64,000 nt of DNA from Acidobacteriaceae bacterium. GTDB taxonomy: Bacteria > Acidobacteriota > Terriglobia > Terriglobales > Acidobacteriaceae. Location: the NCBI GenBank assembly GCA_903642235.1, contig CAHJWL010000008.1, positions 101,416 to 165,415 on the forward strand, written 5' to 3'. This document shows, in pieces, positions 45,147-54,226 of the stretch. The position numbers and the translations under genes were made by a program. Within the stretch, counting starts at the first letter, position 1. Each line of letters opens with the position of its first letter. Below the pieces are notes generated by a model. That model saw only the letters and a list, made by a program, of their open reading frames with translations, made no database searches and had not been told where the DNA came from.

Positions 45147-46649
45147 ATGAGTGGAGCAGACAAGACGGTGCGCCTTCGGCAGAACACCTTGACGCAGATG
45201 CAGGCCGAGGTACGGGTGCCGCGGTATGACCGTGCGGCGCTGGAGCCGCATACGGTGCATCTGGGCGTTGGCGGCTTTCACCGGGCGCATCAGGCGGTAT
45301 ATCTGGACGATCTGCTGGCGCTTGAGGGTGCGCCGCGCTGGGGCGAGTGCGGGCTGGGTGTGCTCACAAGTGACGACCGAATGCGTGATGTTTTAGGTGC
45401 GCAGGACCACCTTTACACGGTTGTTGAGCGGAGTGCGGGCGAGCCGGTGGCGCGGGTGATCGGGTCCATGACGGACTTTGTGTATGCGCCGGGCGAGCGC
45501 GAGCGTGCTCTTGAGAGGATGGCGGCGCCAACGACGCGAATCGTATCGCTGACGATTACAGAAGGCGGCTACTTCCTCGACGAAGGGACGGGCGAGTTTC
45601 TGGCCGACCACCCGGATATTCAGCACGATCTGCAGCATCCCGAGGCGGCGAAGAGCTCCTTCGGCCTGATTGCGGAGGCGCTTGATCGGCGTCGCGTACG
45701 CGGGCTGCCGGCCTTTACGGTCATGTCGTGCGACAACCTGCAGGGCAACGGGCACGTGGTGGAGCGCGTTCTGCTGGGCTACGCCGGGCTGCGCAAGCCG
45801 GAGCTGCGGGACTGGATCGCGGCGAACGCGGCGTTTCCCAACAGCATGGTCGACCGGATCACACCGCAGACGACGCCTGCGGATGTAGCTTTTGTGGCGC
45901 AGCGCTTCGGCCTTGACGATGCGTGGCCCGTGGTAACGGAGCCCTTCCGGCAATGGGTGATTGAAGACAACTTCTCGAACGGCCGACCAGAGTGGGAGCG
46001 GGTCGGCGGCGAGATTGTCGCGGATGTAGCGCCATACGAGTTGATGAAGATGCGGCTGCTGAACGGGAGCCATCTCGCGATGGCGTACCTGGGCGCTCTG
46101 AAGGGCTACACGTACGTGCACGAGGTGATGGCGGACGAGCTGTTCACGGCGTTCATCGCGGCGTTTATGGAAGAGGTGACGCCGGTGGTGCCGGTGATTC
46201 CGGGGACGTCCGTGACGGAGTACAAGGCGACGCTGATTGAGCGCTTCAAGAATCCGACGATCAACGACCAGGTGACGCGGATCTGTTCGGAAGGGTCGGC
46301 GAAGCTGCCGAAGTGGCTGCTGCCATCGATCGCCGAGCTTACGGAGAAGGGGCTGCCCACGCCGCTGCTGAGCCTGGTGGTGGCGAGCTGGATCTTTTAC
46401 CTTGGCCGGGGCGTGGATGAGCGTGGCCGGCCGCTTGAGATCGTGGAGGCGCGGGCAGGTGAGCTGCGCACGATCGCCTCCGCGGCGGGTCTGGATCCGC
46501 GGCCGCTGCTGGCGGTGCGATCGATCTTTGGGGAGCGGCTGCCGGCAGATGGGGAGTTCGTACGGCGTGTAGAGGTGGCGATGCGGCATCTGGCGAGCGA
46601 GGGCGTGGAGACCACGTTGCGGCAGGCTTTGGCAAAGGCTCACTTGTAG
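45147..46649 (+). CDS. Mannitol dehydrogenase family protein
   Basis: This 500-residue NAD-dependent polyol dehydrogenase (long-chain mannitol/fructuronate type) has the N-terminal Rossmann segment HLGVGGFHRAHQAVYLDDL. TITEGGYFLDEGTG, FTVMSCDNLQGNGHV and VDRITPQT follow. The catalytic region is KMRLLNGSHLAMAYLG, with the family Lys-x5-Asn/His pattern. It oxidises mannitol or reduces fructuronate-like substrates; which one is not visible. ATG 45147 has GAGG upstream; the frame is open back to 45090. It converges on folP with three bases between stops. Confidence 0.92.
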   Translation: MSGADKTVRLRQNTLTQMQAEVRVPRYDRAALEPHTVHLGVGGFHRAHQAVYLDDLLALEGAPRWGECGLGVLTSDDRMRDVLGAQDHLYTVVERSAGEPVARVIGSMTDFVYAPGERERALERMAAPTTRIVSLTITEGGYFLDEGTGEFLADHPDIQHDLQHPEAAKSSFGLIAEALDRRRVRGLPAFTVMSCDNLQGNGHVVERVLLGYAGLRKPELRDWIAANAAFPNSMVDRITPQTTPADVAFVAQRFGLDDAWPVVTEPFRQWVIEDNFSNGRPEWERVGGEIVADVAPYELMKMRLLNGSHLAMAYLGALKGYTYVHEVMADELFTAFIAAFMEEVTPVVPVIPGTSVTEYKATLIERFKNPTINDQVTRICSEGSAKLPKWLLPSIAELTEKGLPTPLLSLVVASWIFYLGRGVDERGRPLEIVEARAGELRTIASAAGLDPRPLLAVRSIFGERLPADGEFVRRVEVAMRHLASEGVETTLRQALAKAHL

Positions 46650-46652
46650 AAA

Positions 46653-47570
46653 TCACCGACGTGGCTCACCGCGTGCGGCTGCCCCGTCGCCGCGCTGCTC
46701 GAGGAGGCGGTCGGCCACCGAGGCGGCGGCGTGGGCGGCGGGAAGATCGTGGACGCGGAGGATGTGGGCTCCCGCGAGGATGGCGGCGGTGTGGGCGGCT
46801 ACCGTGGCGTGCAGGCGGGTCTCGCTGGCGGCGTCGCTCCTGGCATCAGCTTCGGGGGCGAGGAAGCGTTTGCGGGAGAGACCGATGAGGAGAGGACGGC
46901 CGAGGGTGTGGAGGTCGGCCAGATGGGCGAGGAGCGGGTAGTTCTCCTCACCGCGCTTGCCGAAGCCGAAGCCGGGGTCGAGGACGATGGCGCTGGCGGG
47001 GATGCCGGCGGCAGTGACGGCGGCGAGGCGGGCGGCGAGGTCGTCGCGAACGAGGGGGGGGATGGCCTCTGGGGCGAGTGCGGGAAGGGTGGGCCATTGC
47101 TGCGGGGTGCCGCGGGTGTGCATGAGGACGAGTCCGGGCGCGGGGCGGGCGGCGGCGAGGGTGGCGGGCATGCGGGGATCCCAAAGAAGGCCGGAGACGT
47201 CGTTGATGAGGTCAGTGCCGAGGGCGAGGGCGGCCTCCGCGGTGGCGGCATGGTAGGTGTCGACGGAGAGCAGGGCGCGAGGACGGGCGCGGCGGATGGC
47301 GGTGAGGATGGGGAGGAGGCGGGCTTGTTCGTCGTCGGCAGAGAGCGGGGTGGCCTTGGGACGGGTGGACTCGGCGCCAAGGTCGAGCAGGTCGGCACCC
47401 TGGTCGAGGAGGGTGAGGGCCTGCGTGAGGGCTTGCTGTTCGCTGGGGAAGCGGCCGCCGTCCGAGAACGAGTCCGGCGTGAGATTGAGGATGGCCATCA
47501 GGAGGGTACGGTCGCCGAGGGCGAGGGGGCCGCGGGGAAGATGCCATGTGTGGCGCGGACGGGGGAGCAT
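46653..47570 (-). CDS. folP: Dihydropteroate synthase
   Basis: This makes dihydropteroate from pterin pyrophosphate and p-aminobenzoate in folate synthesis. The 305-residue TIM barrel shows AILNLTPDSFSDGG, LDLGAESTRP, LLSVDTYHAATAEAAL, LINDVSGL, VLMHTRGTPQ and DPGFGFGKRGEENYPLLAHL. GLSRKRFL and RVHDL close the barrel. All pterin- and phosphate-binding segments are present. The start ATG 47570 (MLPRPRHT) is chosen from homology; no clear ribosome-binding site is seen, and the frame is open to 47708. It is divergent from the TIGR03435 gene. Confidence 0.94.
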   Translation of the reverse strand: MLPRPRHTWHLPRGPLALGDRTLLMAILNLTPDSFSDGGRFPSEQQALTQALTLLDQGADLLDLGAESTRPKATPLSADDEQARLLPILTAIRRARPRALLSVDTYHAATAEAALALGTDLINDVSGLLWDPRMPATLAAARPAPGLVLMHTRGTPQQWPTLPALAPEAIPPLVRDDLAARLAAVTAAGIPASAIVLDPGFGFGKRGEENYPLLAHLADLHTLGRPLLIGLSRKRFLAPEADARSDAASETRLHATVAAHTAAILAGAHILRVHDLPAAHAAASVADRLLEQRGDGAAARGEPRR

Positions 47571-47737
47571 GGGGAGAGTGTACGAGGCGGCCGCGTGGCA
47601 GTCGGTTGGGTGCCGGGCTGGGACGAGCAGGTCTTTCACTTCGGTTGAAATGAGAGTGGGGTGGCAAGGAGGAGCCAGCGACGATTTTGCTTGAGGATCT
47701 TGCGGCAATGAGGCTTACTGGCGGGGGAGACGACGTG

Positions 47738-48562
47738 ATGAGGAAGGATCGGCAGGGCCGGGTGTCTGGGTGGCGGCAGTTGGTGCTGCTGGGAGTGACG
47801 TGGATGGGGATCGGTGCGGCGATGACGCGGGGGCAGCAGGGCGAGGCGCCGCTGTCGCCAATGGCGAAGGACGGGACTCCGCAGTTTGAGGTAGCAACGA
47901 TCAAGCCGTCGGACCCTGCCGATACCAGCTATGGATTTCACACGCAGGGGCACCGGATCTTCGTCGAAAACCAGACGCTGCGGAACATCGTCGCGGTGGC
48001 GTACGGTGTGCATCAGGGGCAGATCGTGGAGGCGCCGGCGTGGGTCGATCATGACCGGTACGACATCAAGGGGGTTCCGGATCTGCCGGGGTATCCGGAC
48101 ATGCGACAGATGCAAGCGATGCTCAGGAAGCTGCTGGAGGAGCGCTTTCAGCTGAAGCTGCGGCGGGATCGGCGGGAGCTCTCGGTGTACACGATCACGG
48201 TGGCAAAGGGTGGTCCGAAGATCAAGAAGAGTGTGCGCGATCCAAAGGACCTGCCGGATGAGACGGGGTACGGTCAGGGCGGGCAGCAGGTGGTGAAGTT
48301 TACGAACTGCGCGATGTCGGACGTGGCGTTTGAGATGCAGGAGTTCATGGAGAGGCCGGTGGTGGATACAACCGGGTTGCCGGGGCGGTTTGACTTCACG
48401 CTGACGTGGACGCCGAGTACGACCCCTGTCGGCGAGGAGGCGGCGACGGCTCCGGGGATTTTTACGGCGGTGCAGGAGCAGCTGGGGCTGCGGCTGCAGC
48501 CGACAAAGATGGCGGCGGACGTGCTGGTGATGGAGCATGTGGAGCGGCCGTCGGCGGATTAG
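47738..48562 (+). CDS. TIGR03435 family protein
   Basis: This 274-residue secreted protein belongs to a large acidobacterial paralogous family. The hallmarks are FEVATIKPSDP after the signal peptide, then the LRNIVAVAYGV region. WVDHDRYDIKGVP, MLRKLLEERFQLKLRRDRRELSVYTITVAK and the C-terminal PVVDTTGLPGRFDFTLTWTP follow. Function is unknown; members often sit near M56 peptidase/BlaR genes, which are absent here. ATG 47738 has GGGGGAGA upstream and leads into the signal peptide (LVLLGVTWMGIGAAM). Confidence 0.88.
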   Translation: MRKDRQGRVSGWRQLVLLGVTWMGIGAAMTRGQQGEAPLSPMAKDGTPQFEVATIKPSDPADTSYGFHTQGHRIFVENQTLRNIVAVAYGVHQGQIVEAPAWVDHDRYDIKGVPDLPGYPDMRQMQAMLRKLLEERFQLKLRRDRRELSVYTITVAKGGPKIKKSVRDPKDLPDETGYGQGGQQVVKFTNCAMSDVAFEMQEFMERPVVDTTGLPGRFDFTLTWTPSTTPVGEEAATAPGIFTAVQEQLGLRLQPTKMAADVLVMEHVERPSAD

Positions 48563-48619
48563 CACAGTACTCAGCAGAGATCGCCGGGTACAGGAAAGAG
48601 CGATGCTAGACTCCGCCGT

Positions 48620-50353
48620 ATGCGAGCGGCTTGGGTTGGATGGATCGTGCTGGGGTGCGGGACGGGATGGGGCTGGGCGCAGGGGGTTGCGGCCACGGCA
48701 CCGGGTACGGCTGAGTTGCAGCGGCAGATTGAGGCAATGGTGGCGGAGCCGGCGGTGGCGCGGGCGCACTGGGGCGTGATGGTGGCGGGGATGGATGGTG
48801 CGCCGCTGGCCAGTGTGAATGCGGGGCAGTTCTTCCAGCCGGCGAGCAACGCGAAGCTGTTTACGACGGCGGCGGCGACCGCGCTGCTGGGGCCAGGAGC
48901 GACGGCGGAGACGCGGGTTCAGGGGTATGGGGTCTGGGATGGCGCAGAGAAGCTGACCGGCGATCTGACGCTGGTGGGGAGTGGGGACGCATTTCTTTCC
49001 GGGCGGGAGGTGCCGTACGTGGGTCCGCCGGAGCGGGCTATTCGGAAGAAGGCGGCTGCGGATTCGGCTGCTCAGGGTGCAGCGGGAACGATATCGGGAA
49101 CCGGTGCGGGTGCGGGTGCGGCTCCTATTGTTGCCGCGGCAAATGAGGTGGCAAAGCCGGATCCGCTGCGGGGGCTGGCGGCGATGGCGGATCAGGTGGC
49201 GGCGAGTGGGCTGAAGATCGTGGAGGGGGATGTGGTGGCGGCGAACCTGTGGGCGCCGTATCCGCCGGACTGGTCAATTGAGGATGCAACGTGGTACTAC
49301 GGGGCGCCGGTCTCAGCAATGTCGATCAACGATAACCAGCTGGATGTTGTGGTGACGCCGGGCAGGCAGGTGGGCGAGACGCCGACGGTGATGGTGACGC
49401 CGGCTGAGCCTCGGTATTACACCGTGGATGCGTCGGATCTGCGGACAGGGGCGGCGAAGAGCGGGAGCCACGTGGGGTGGAATCTGGCTCTGGGGTCGAA
49501 GGTGCTGCGGCTGTATGGAACGATTGCGGTGGACGCGGCGCCCGATGCGGAGGGGATCGCGATCCATGATCCAGCGGAGTTTGCGGCAATGGCGTTGAAG
49601 GGCATGCTGGAGGCGCGGGGGATTCGGGTGAGCGGGAGGGCGCGGGTCGGGGATGCGGCGCGGGCGGATATGGGGGATTTCACGGAGACGGTGAAGGCGA
49701 CGGAGACGGCAGTGGAGTCGATGTGGCGGGAGAACAAAACGTACGGGCAAGCGTATGACTGGTTGGGGACACCGGGAAGTGAACAAAGGGTGCTGGCGAC
49801 GCGGCGGTCGCCGACGCTGACTGACGACATAGTGGTGACGAACAAGACGAGCAACAACCTGCATGCGGAGCTGATGCTGGACCGGCTCGCGGCTGTGGCT
49901 TCGCTGCTGGCGGATGATGTCGGCAACAGGACGGCGCGCGGCGCGGGCGTAGTGCGGGCGTTTCTGACGGTACGGGCGGGGATCGATCCGGGGGACTTTG
50001 TGTTCTTCGATGGATCGGGTCTGAGTGGGCACGATCTGGTCACGCCGCGGGCGACGGTACGTCTGCTGGAGTACGCGGCGGGGCAGCCGTGGTTTGCGGG
50101 GTGGAGGGCGAGTCTGCCGGTGGGTGGCGTCGACGGCTCGCTGGCCGGGCGCTTTACGAAAGCTCCCTTGCTGGGCAGGGTTTTTGCGAAGACGGGGACG
50201 CTGGGGGAGGCGCGAGCGCTGAGCGGGTATCTGGAATGCAGGAGCGGACGGACGGTAGCGTTCTCGATCCTGGTGGACACGCATGCGCCAGGGAGCTTGG
50301 CAGATCGGGAGGTGATGGACCGGATAGTGACGGCGGTGTGGGCGGCGGAATGA
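48620..50353 (+). CDS. dacB: D-alanyl-D-alanine carboxypeptidase/endopeptidase (PBP4, peptidase S13)
   Basis: This 577-residue periplasmic low-molecular-weight penicillin-binding protein trims or opens peptidoglycan cross-links. After a signal peptide (AAWVGWIVLGCGTGWGWAQ) come the three active-site motifs: SxxK in FQPASNAKLFTTAA, SxN in NKTSNNLHAEL, and KTG in FAKTGTLGEA. A long insertion between the first two motifs is typical of PBP4; part of it (AAQGAAGTISGTGAGAGAAP) is a low-complexity Gly/Ala stretch. It starts 57 bases after the TIGR03435 gene. Confidence 0.92.
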   Translation: MRAAWVGWIVLGCGTGWGWAQGVAATAPGTAELQRQIEAMVAEPAVARAHWGVMVAGMDGAPLASVNAGQFFQPASNAKLFTTAAATALLGPGATAETRVQGYGVWDGAEKLTGDLTLVGSGDAFLSGREVPYVGPPERAIRKKAAADSAAQGAAGTISGTGAGAGAAPIVAAANEVAKPDPLRGLAAMADQVAASGLKIVEGDVVAANLWAPYPPDWSIEDATWYYGAPVSAMSINDNQLDVVVTPGRQVGETPTVMVTPAEPRYYTVDASDLRTGAAKSGSHVGWNLALGSKVLRLYGTIAVDAAPDAEGIAIHDPAEFAAMALKGMLEARGIRVSGRARVGDAARADMGDFTETVKATETAVESMWRENKTYGQAYDWLGTPGSEQRVLATRRSPTLTDDIVVTNKTSNNLHAELMLDRLAAVASLLADDVGNRTARGAGVVRAFLTVRAGIDPGDFVFFDGSGLSGHDLVTPRATVRLLEYAAGQPWFAGWRASLPVGGVDGSLAGRFTKAPLLGRVFAKTGTLGEARALSGYLECRSGRTVAFSILVDTHAPGSLADREVMDRIVTAVWAAE

Positions 50354-50565
50354 TGGGAGGCGGACACGCGGGGAGAACAGACTTCCTGCGAGGTCGGAGG
50401 CAAAAGGAGGCGAGGCAGATCCGCTCGGACCGCGATCAAAGACGCGAGAAGCAGATCCCTACGGGATGACAACTAATTCGAGCTGTGTCGATAGGGTGAG
50501 CTGCGATTCCACATCAGCCGGGGCGGGGGTTGGAGGCGTCTGCGGGCGATGCGAGAATAGAGAAG

Positions 50566-50931
50566 ATGAAGCAAAAGATTGCAGGCGGACTGATGGTGTT
50601 GGGTTTGGGACTGATGGCGACGGCCGGTGTGGGGTGCCGACGATATCCACCGCCGGTGCCGCTCGAGCAGTTGAATGCGCAGCAGGCGGCGGGGAAGATG
50701 GCGTTCAATGCGCATTGCGCGCAGTGCCATTACGAGCGGGTAGACCAGCCCAAGAATGGACCAAGCTTGACCAGCTTGTTCAAGAAGCCGGCACTGCATA
50801 GCGGCGCGGCGGCAACCGACGAACGGGTGACATCTACGATTGTGAACGGCCATGGGCTCATGCCGGCGATGGGCGCGCAGGTGGATGATCAGGAGATCCA
50901 GGACCTGCTGGCGTACCTGCATACGGTGTAG
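50566..50931 (+). CDS. Small c-type cytochrome lipoprotein
   Basis: This 121-residue mono-heme cytochrome c has a lipobox-like GVGC (Cys24) after a hydrophobic segment. The heme motif is CAQCH (Cys51, Cys54, His55), and the distal Met lies in NGHGLMPAMGAQ. The C-terminal helix DQEIQDLLAYLHTV is typical. It would be membrane-anchored in the periplasm and act in electron transfer; no partner enzyme is adjacent. ATG 50566 was chosen for the signal peptide that follows. Confidence 0.88.
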   Translation: MKQKIAGGLMVLGLGLMATAGVGCRRYPPPVPLEQLNAQQAAGKMAFNAHCAQCHYERVDQPKNGPSLTSLFKKPALHSGAAATDERVTSTIVNGHGLMPAMGAQVDDQEIQDLLAYLHTV

Positions 50932-51006
50932 AGGGTTCTGAGACAGAGAAGCAGGACAAGAGAAGCAAAACAGGAAATACGGACGAACGGAGCTGGCGGA
51001 GTTTCT

Positions 51007-51393
51007 ATGGCAGACGAGTTGCCGGCAGTGGTGGAGGAACGGGCGGTACAGCCGAAAGGGGTGCTGCTGCCAGGCGTTGCGGGCATTTCGATGTTCTTGC
51101 TGGTGCTGGCGCTGCTGAATACCTTTGCGGCGCTGAAGGGGATCTACGGTGTGGGCGGTGCTCGCTATGGGGTGCTGGGCGTGTGCACTCTTCTGGTGGT
51201 GGGTATCTTCGGGCTGCTGCGGATGCGGCGGTGGGGATGGGCGGTGGTGACAGCGGGAGCGTTGCTGCTGGCGGTAGGCTACATGTTTCTGTTTACGCGA
51301 ACGCATACGGGGCCGTTTGCCGTGCAGTCGCTGTTTGGGATGGTGTTCTTCCTGTACCTGGTGCGGCCTGAGGTGCGGGATCGGCTGCGGTGA
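51007..51393 (+). CDS. Hypothetical small membrane protein
   Basis: This 128-residue protein has a short charged N-terminus and about four hydrophobic helices (around residues 20-42, 50-70, 77-95 and 105-120), joined by short loops such as RMRRWGW. No family is recognised. ATG 51007 has GGAG about five bases upstream. It may be co-transcribed with the cytochrome c gene 75 bases before it. Confidence 0.75.
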   Translation: MADELPAVVEERAVQPKGVLLPGVAGISMFLLVLALLNTFAALKGIYGVGGARYGVLGVCTLLVVGIFGLLRMRRWGWAVVTAGALLLAVGYMFLFTRTHTGPFAVQSLFGMVFFLYLVRPEVRDRLR

Positions 51394-51447
51394 CGAATGT
51401 GCGATTTCGGGTGTACTTGATTCAATGGAAGGAGGGGTGAGACATCC

Positions 51448-51618
51448 ATGCATCCGGGAGTGCAAATCGCGCTTGTGATTGCTGTGCCGACCCTCACCGT
51501 GGGGATCGGCATTCTTTTCAATCGGCAGGACAGCAACAATCTGCGGAACGAGATGATCGCTTTACGGAAAGATGTCATCACGGATATTGCTCATTGCGCC
51601 CTGGTACTCAGGATTTGA
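51448..51618 (+). CDS. Small single-pass membrane protein
   Basis: This 56-residue ORF has an excellent AAGGAGG ribosome-binding site shortly before ATG 51448. It has one hydrophobic segment (VQIALVIAVPTLTVGIGILF) followed by NRQDSNNLRNEMIALRKDV, a short coiled-coil-like stretch. I know similar acidobacterial proteins with longer coiled-coil tails, so this one may be shortened at its C-terminus (ends AHCALVLRI). Function unknown. Confidence 0.65.
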   Translation: MHPGVQIALVIAVPTLTVGIGILFNRQDSNNLRNEMIALRKDVITDIAHCALVLRI

Positions 51619-51765
51619 GTCATAAGGTCTCGCCAGGAAGGTCGATTCGATGAGGCCGGTCCTTGATCGAGGCTTAGGCCGTTCCGAAGAGGGTAGTGAG
51701 CGGGACGTCGGAGGAACGGATTACGGGAGATGCACAGCTGTTTCGCCGGACGTACACTCTAGGAG

Positions 51766-52692
51766 ATGACTTCTGCTGCAATGGCCGAGCTGGTGCAGAT
51801 TGATGTGTCGCCGCGCAAGCCGGTGCGAAAGCCTGAGTGGCTGAAGGCGCGGGCGCCAGTGGGTGAGACGTTTCACGCGCTGAAGAAGCTGGCGCGTGAG
51901 CTGAACCTGCACACGGTGTGTGAGAGTGCGCAGTGCCCGAACATCGGCGAGTGCTGGAACCATAAGACCGCGACGTTTATGATGCTGGGGAACCTGTGCA
52001 CGCGGCGGTGCGGATTTTGCGCGGTACCCAAAGGCAGACCCGCTCCGATCGACCACGAGGAGCCGGCGCGGGTGGCAACTGCCGTGGCGCAGCTCGGGAT
52101 TGCGCATGCCGTGATTACAAGTGTGAACCGGGATGATGACAATCTGGGCGCGGCGCGGGCCTTTGTGCGGGTGATTGAGGAGATTCGGCGGCAGGCGCCG
52201 GGGTGCCAGGTGGAGGTGCTGACGCCAGACTTTCAAGGTGTAGATGCGGCGCTGCGGATGGTGGTCGAGGCCGCGCCGGAGATCCTGAATCACAATATCG
52301 AGACGGTGCCGCGACTGTATCGGGTGGCGAAGAGTGGTGGGCGGTACGAGCGTTCGCTGGGGTTTCTGGCGGGAGCGAAGCGGCATGCGGCGGCGATGGG
52401 GCGGGAGATTGTCACTAAAACCGGCATTATCGTGGGAATGGGTGAGGAGATGCACGAGTTGCTGGGGGTATTTCGCGACCTGGCGGAGCGGAAGGTAGAC
52501 ATCCTGACGGTGGGACAATATCTGCGGCCGAGCCGGGATCATCTGCCGATGGCGCGCTTTTATACTCCGGAAGAGTTTGCGTACTTGAAGCATGAGGCGC
52601 TGGGGATGGGGTTCCGGCATGTGGAGTCCGGGCCGCTGGTGCGGTCGAGTTACCACGCGCATGAGCAGGCGCAGTCGACGGGGCTGAAGTAA
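51766..52692 (+). CDS. lipA: Lipoyl synthase
   Basis: This radical SAM enzyme inserts two sulphurs into octanoyl groups on lipoyl domains. The auxiliary cluster Cys52, Cys57 and Cys63 (CESAQCPNIGEC) and the radical SAM triad Cys78, Cys82 and Cys85 (CTRRCGFC) are present. The C-terminal RSSYHA Ser, the auxiliary cluster ligand, is there as well. At 308 residues it is normal length. ATG 51766 and ATG 51781 are both possible; neither has a well-spaced ribosome-binding site. No lipB is adjacent. Confidence 0.96.
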   Translation: MTSAAMAELVQIDVSPRKPVRKPEWLKARAPVGETFHALKKLARELNLHTVCESAQCPNIGECWNHKTATFMMLGNLCTRRCGFCAVPKGRPAPIDHEEPARVATAVAQLGIAHAVITSVNRDDDNLGAARAFVRVIEEIRRQAPGCQVEVLTPDFQGVDAALRMVVEAAPEILNHNIETVPRLYRVAKSGGRYERSLGFLAGAKRHAAAMGREIVTKTGIIVGMGEEMHELLGVFRDLAERKVDILTVGQYLRPSRDHLPMARFYTPEEFAYLKHEALGMGFRHVESGPLVRSSYHAHEQAQSTGLK

Positions 52693-52853
52693 TTTGGGGC
52701 AGGGTGGCCGCAGGGTCGCAGCTGTCGGGCTCATCGCTGACGGTGTGCAGGCGAAGGAGAAGAGACGCCGGTTGAAGGGGTCCGCGTAGATGCTCTTCGC
52801 TCTGCGAAGCAGTCGTTGCCCAGACCGGCTCCAGCGCCCGCATCAACAGCTTC

Positions 52854-52967
52854 CTAGTAGCCGGGCTTCCACAACGCGACCACCGAGAAAAATGTTGCAC
52901 CAAACAAAATGACCAGGAGCGGCCACCACGTATCCAGCCACGACCCCGACTCATGAGACGAACTCAT
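52854..52967 (-). CDS. 37-residue membrane protein
   Basis: This tiny ORF starts at ATG 52967 with GGAGG nine bases upstream and ends at TAG 52854. It encodes a polar start (MSSSHESGSWLDTW), one membrane helix (WPLLVILFGATFFSVVALW) and a short KPGY tail. The helix and strong ribosome-binding site together argue for a real gene. Function unknown; it converges on lipA with about 160 bases between. Confidence 0.55.
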   Translation of the reverse strand: MSSSHESGSWLDTWWPLLVILFGATFFSVVALWKPGY

Positions 52968-53110
52968 CCTCAATCCTCCACATGTACCTCTCTGATCCTA
53001 CCCGACTTCCACCCCCCCGGCATGGGACGATCGTCACAACCCTCCCGAAGCTCTCCGCCGGCGCGACCGTGGGCGTTTAACTTCTACCCAGCCCTGCCGA
53101 TACCGTTGCC

Positions 53111-53449
53111 ATGCACAGCACACCCCTTCTCTCCGCACAGCCCGGCTCAGCCACCTTTCCCTCCGCCATGGTCCGCCTGCCAGAGCAGCGTTCGGGCATC
53201 TCCGCTCTCGAGCAGGCCTCGCACACCCTGGCGCATGCTGTGGAGTACCTCGTCACAGAACAACTCGCGGGCCGTCGACCCTCTCTCCCAGCGAATCGGC
53301 AAGCCATCGCCATCCTCGCGGTCGCCGGCCAGCACCTTCACGAGACCGAGCGCCGCCGCCCCGCCAAGCGCGCCATAGCCGCCTGGCTCCGCGGAGCCTC
53401 CCTCTCCCGCGCACTTCAGACCCAATCAGACGATCTGCTTGGGTTCTGA
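53111..53449 (+). CDS. Hypothetical protein
   Basis: A 112-residue mostly helical protein; the core EQASHTLAHAVEYLVTEQL and NRQAIAILAVAGQHLHE then RPAKRAIAAWLRG looks like a genuine folded domain. No family is recognised with certainty. ATG 53111 has no clear ribosome-binding site. It stands between the 37-residue ORF and the low-GC block that holds the kinase partner gene. Confidence 0.6.
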   Translation: MHSTPLLSAQPGSATFPSAMVRLPEQRSGISALEQASHTLAHAVEYLVTEQLAGRRPSLPANRQAIAILAVAGQHLHETERRRPAKRAIAAWLRGASLSRALQTQSDDLLGF

Positions 53450-53711
53450 GCAGGCCACAGTCGCCGGCGCAACCTGAGGCCCGCACAGGCCTGAAGCTCA
53501 CAACGAGACCATGAGGGCAAACTAAAGTCCGACGCGGCCATAATACTTGTGATTCGATTACTTGGCAGCAACGCCGCCTCCAGACCGCGTCTAGGGGATG
53601 CGGAAAAGACTGTGGCTTTGCTTGAACGAACCACGATCTGCCGCGCCTTTTTATAACCAGTCGTTCGTAAATCACGTTCATCTCAAGAATCTGCTCATAA
53701 TGCCGACGGAT
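53450..53711. other. Intergenic, edge of low-GC block
   Basis: I see no gene, RNA or clear terminator. The base composition drops here and stays low to about 55.3 kb. Confidence 0.4.
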
Positions 53712-54113
53712 TTATGGGTAGCATGAACTGCAACTTTGCACCCTGAAAGCCGTTACACCGGACTCTCTAAGTAAGCTCCTATCTTTCTTCTCATTGAGCT
53801 GACGCACTTTGTAGCTGTACTCGCCGACAAAATTCAGTTTTAGCACGACAGGTGCAGTGTCACTTCCCGCAAGAATCCTACAATCGTCAGTGTCCTCCGG
53901 GTTTGCTCCAATGAATTCAATCTCGAAGTTCGGATATTTATGACTTCCAGTTCTCCACTGAATCGTTCCTTTTTGATCGTGCGATGTGGGCATCTGGTCG
54001 GGGTCGGGTAAGGTGATCACCGCACCTCCAGGTCGGTACTTTCCCTGGGAGCCGCTCGACATTGCATTTACGTCCTCTTCGCTAACATTTACGCTCTCGT
54101 GCTCTTCTCTCAT
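53712..54113 (-). CDS. Hypothetical protein downstream of the kinase-TPR gene
   Basis: A 133-residue protein with a polar N-terminus and a beta-rich core (GTIQWRTGSHKYPNFEIEF, ILAGSDTAPVVLKLNFVGEYSYKVRQ). The core looks like an Ig-like or inhibitor-like sandwich, with two late Cys (SCSSC). No signal peptide. No family recognised. It is 113 bases after the kinase-TPR gene on the same strand and shares its low GC, so it may be its partner or effector; that is inference. Confidence 0.65.
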   Translation of the reverse strand: MREEHESVNVSEEDVNAMSSGSQGKYRPGGAVITLPDPDQMPTSHDQKGTIQWRTGSHKYPNFEIEFIGANPEDTDDCRILAGSDTAPVVLKLNFVGEYSYKVRQLNEKKDRSLLRESGVTAFRVQSCSSCYP

Positions 54114-54226
54114 TGCACTCTCTTTCTGACTCGTACGTCGATTAGGGTTAGATCGTATTGCGGTTCAAGGTTTCGTTGCGCTACCTAGGGGTATGAGGTC
54201 GGTTACATCGAATTTCTTGCCCTTAA

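Noticed and set aside
45393..46643. Long minus-strand open frame (416 codons)
   Set aside because: It lies opposite the mannitol dehydrogenase family gene, is very Arg/His/Pro-rich, and has no family features.
46731..47648. Long plus-strand open frame (305 codons)
   Set aside because: Antisense to folP; Gly/Glu/Val-rich composition arises from the GC-rich complement.
47636..48769. Long minus-strand open frame (377 codons)
   Set aside because: Opposite the TIGR03435 gene and start of dacB; composition is shadow-like.
49313..50472. Two long minus-strand open frames
   Set aside because: Antisense to dacB, whose three active-site motifs are intact.
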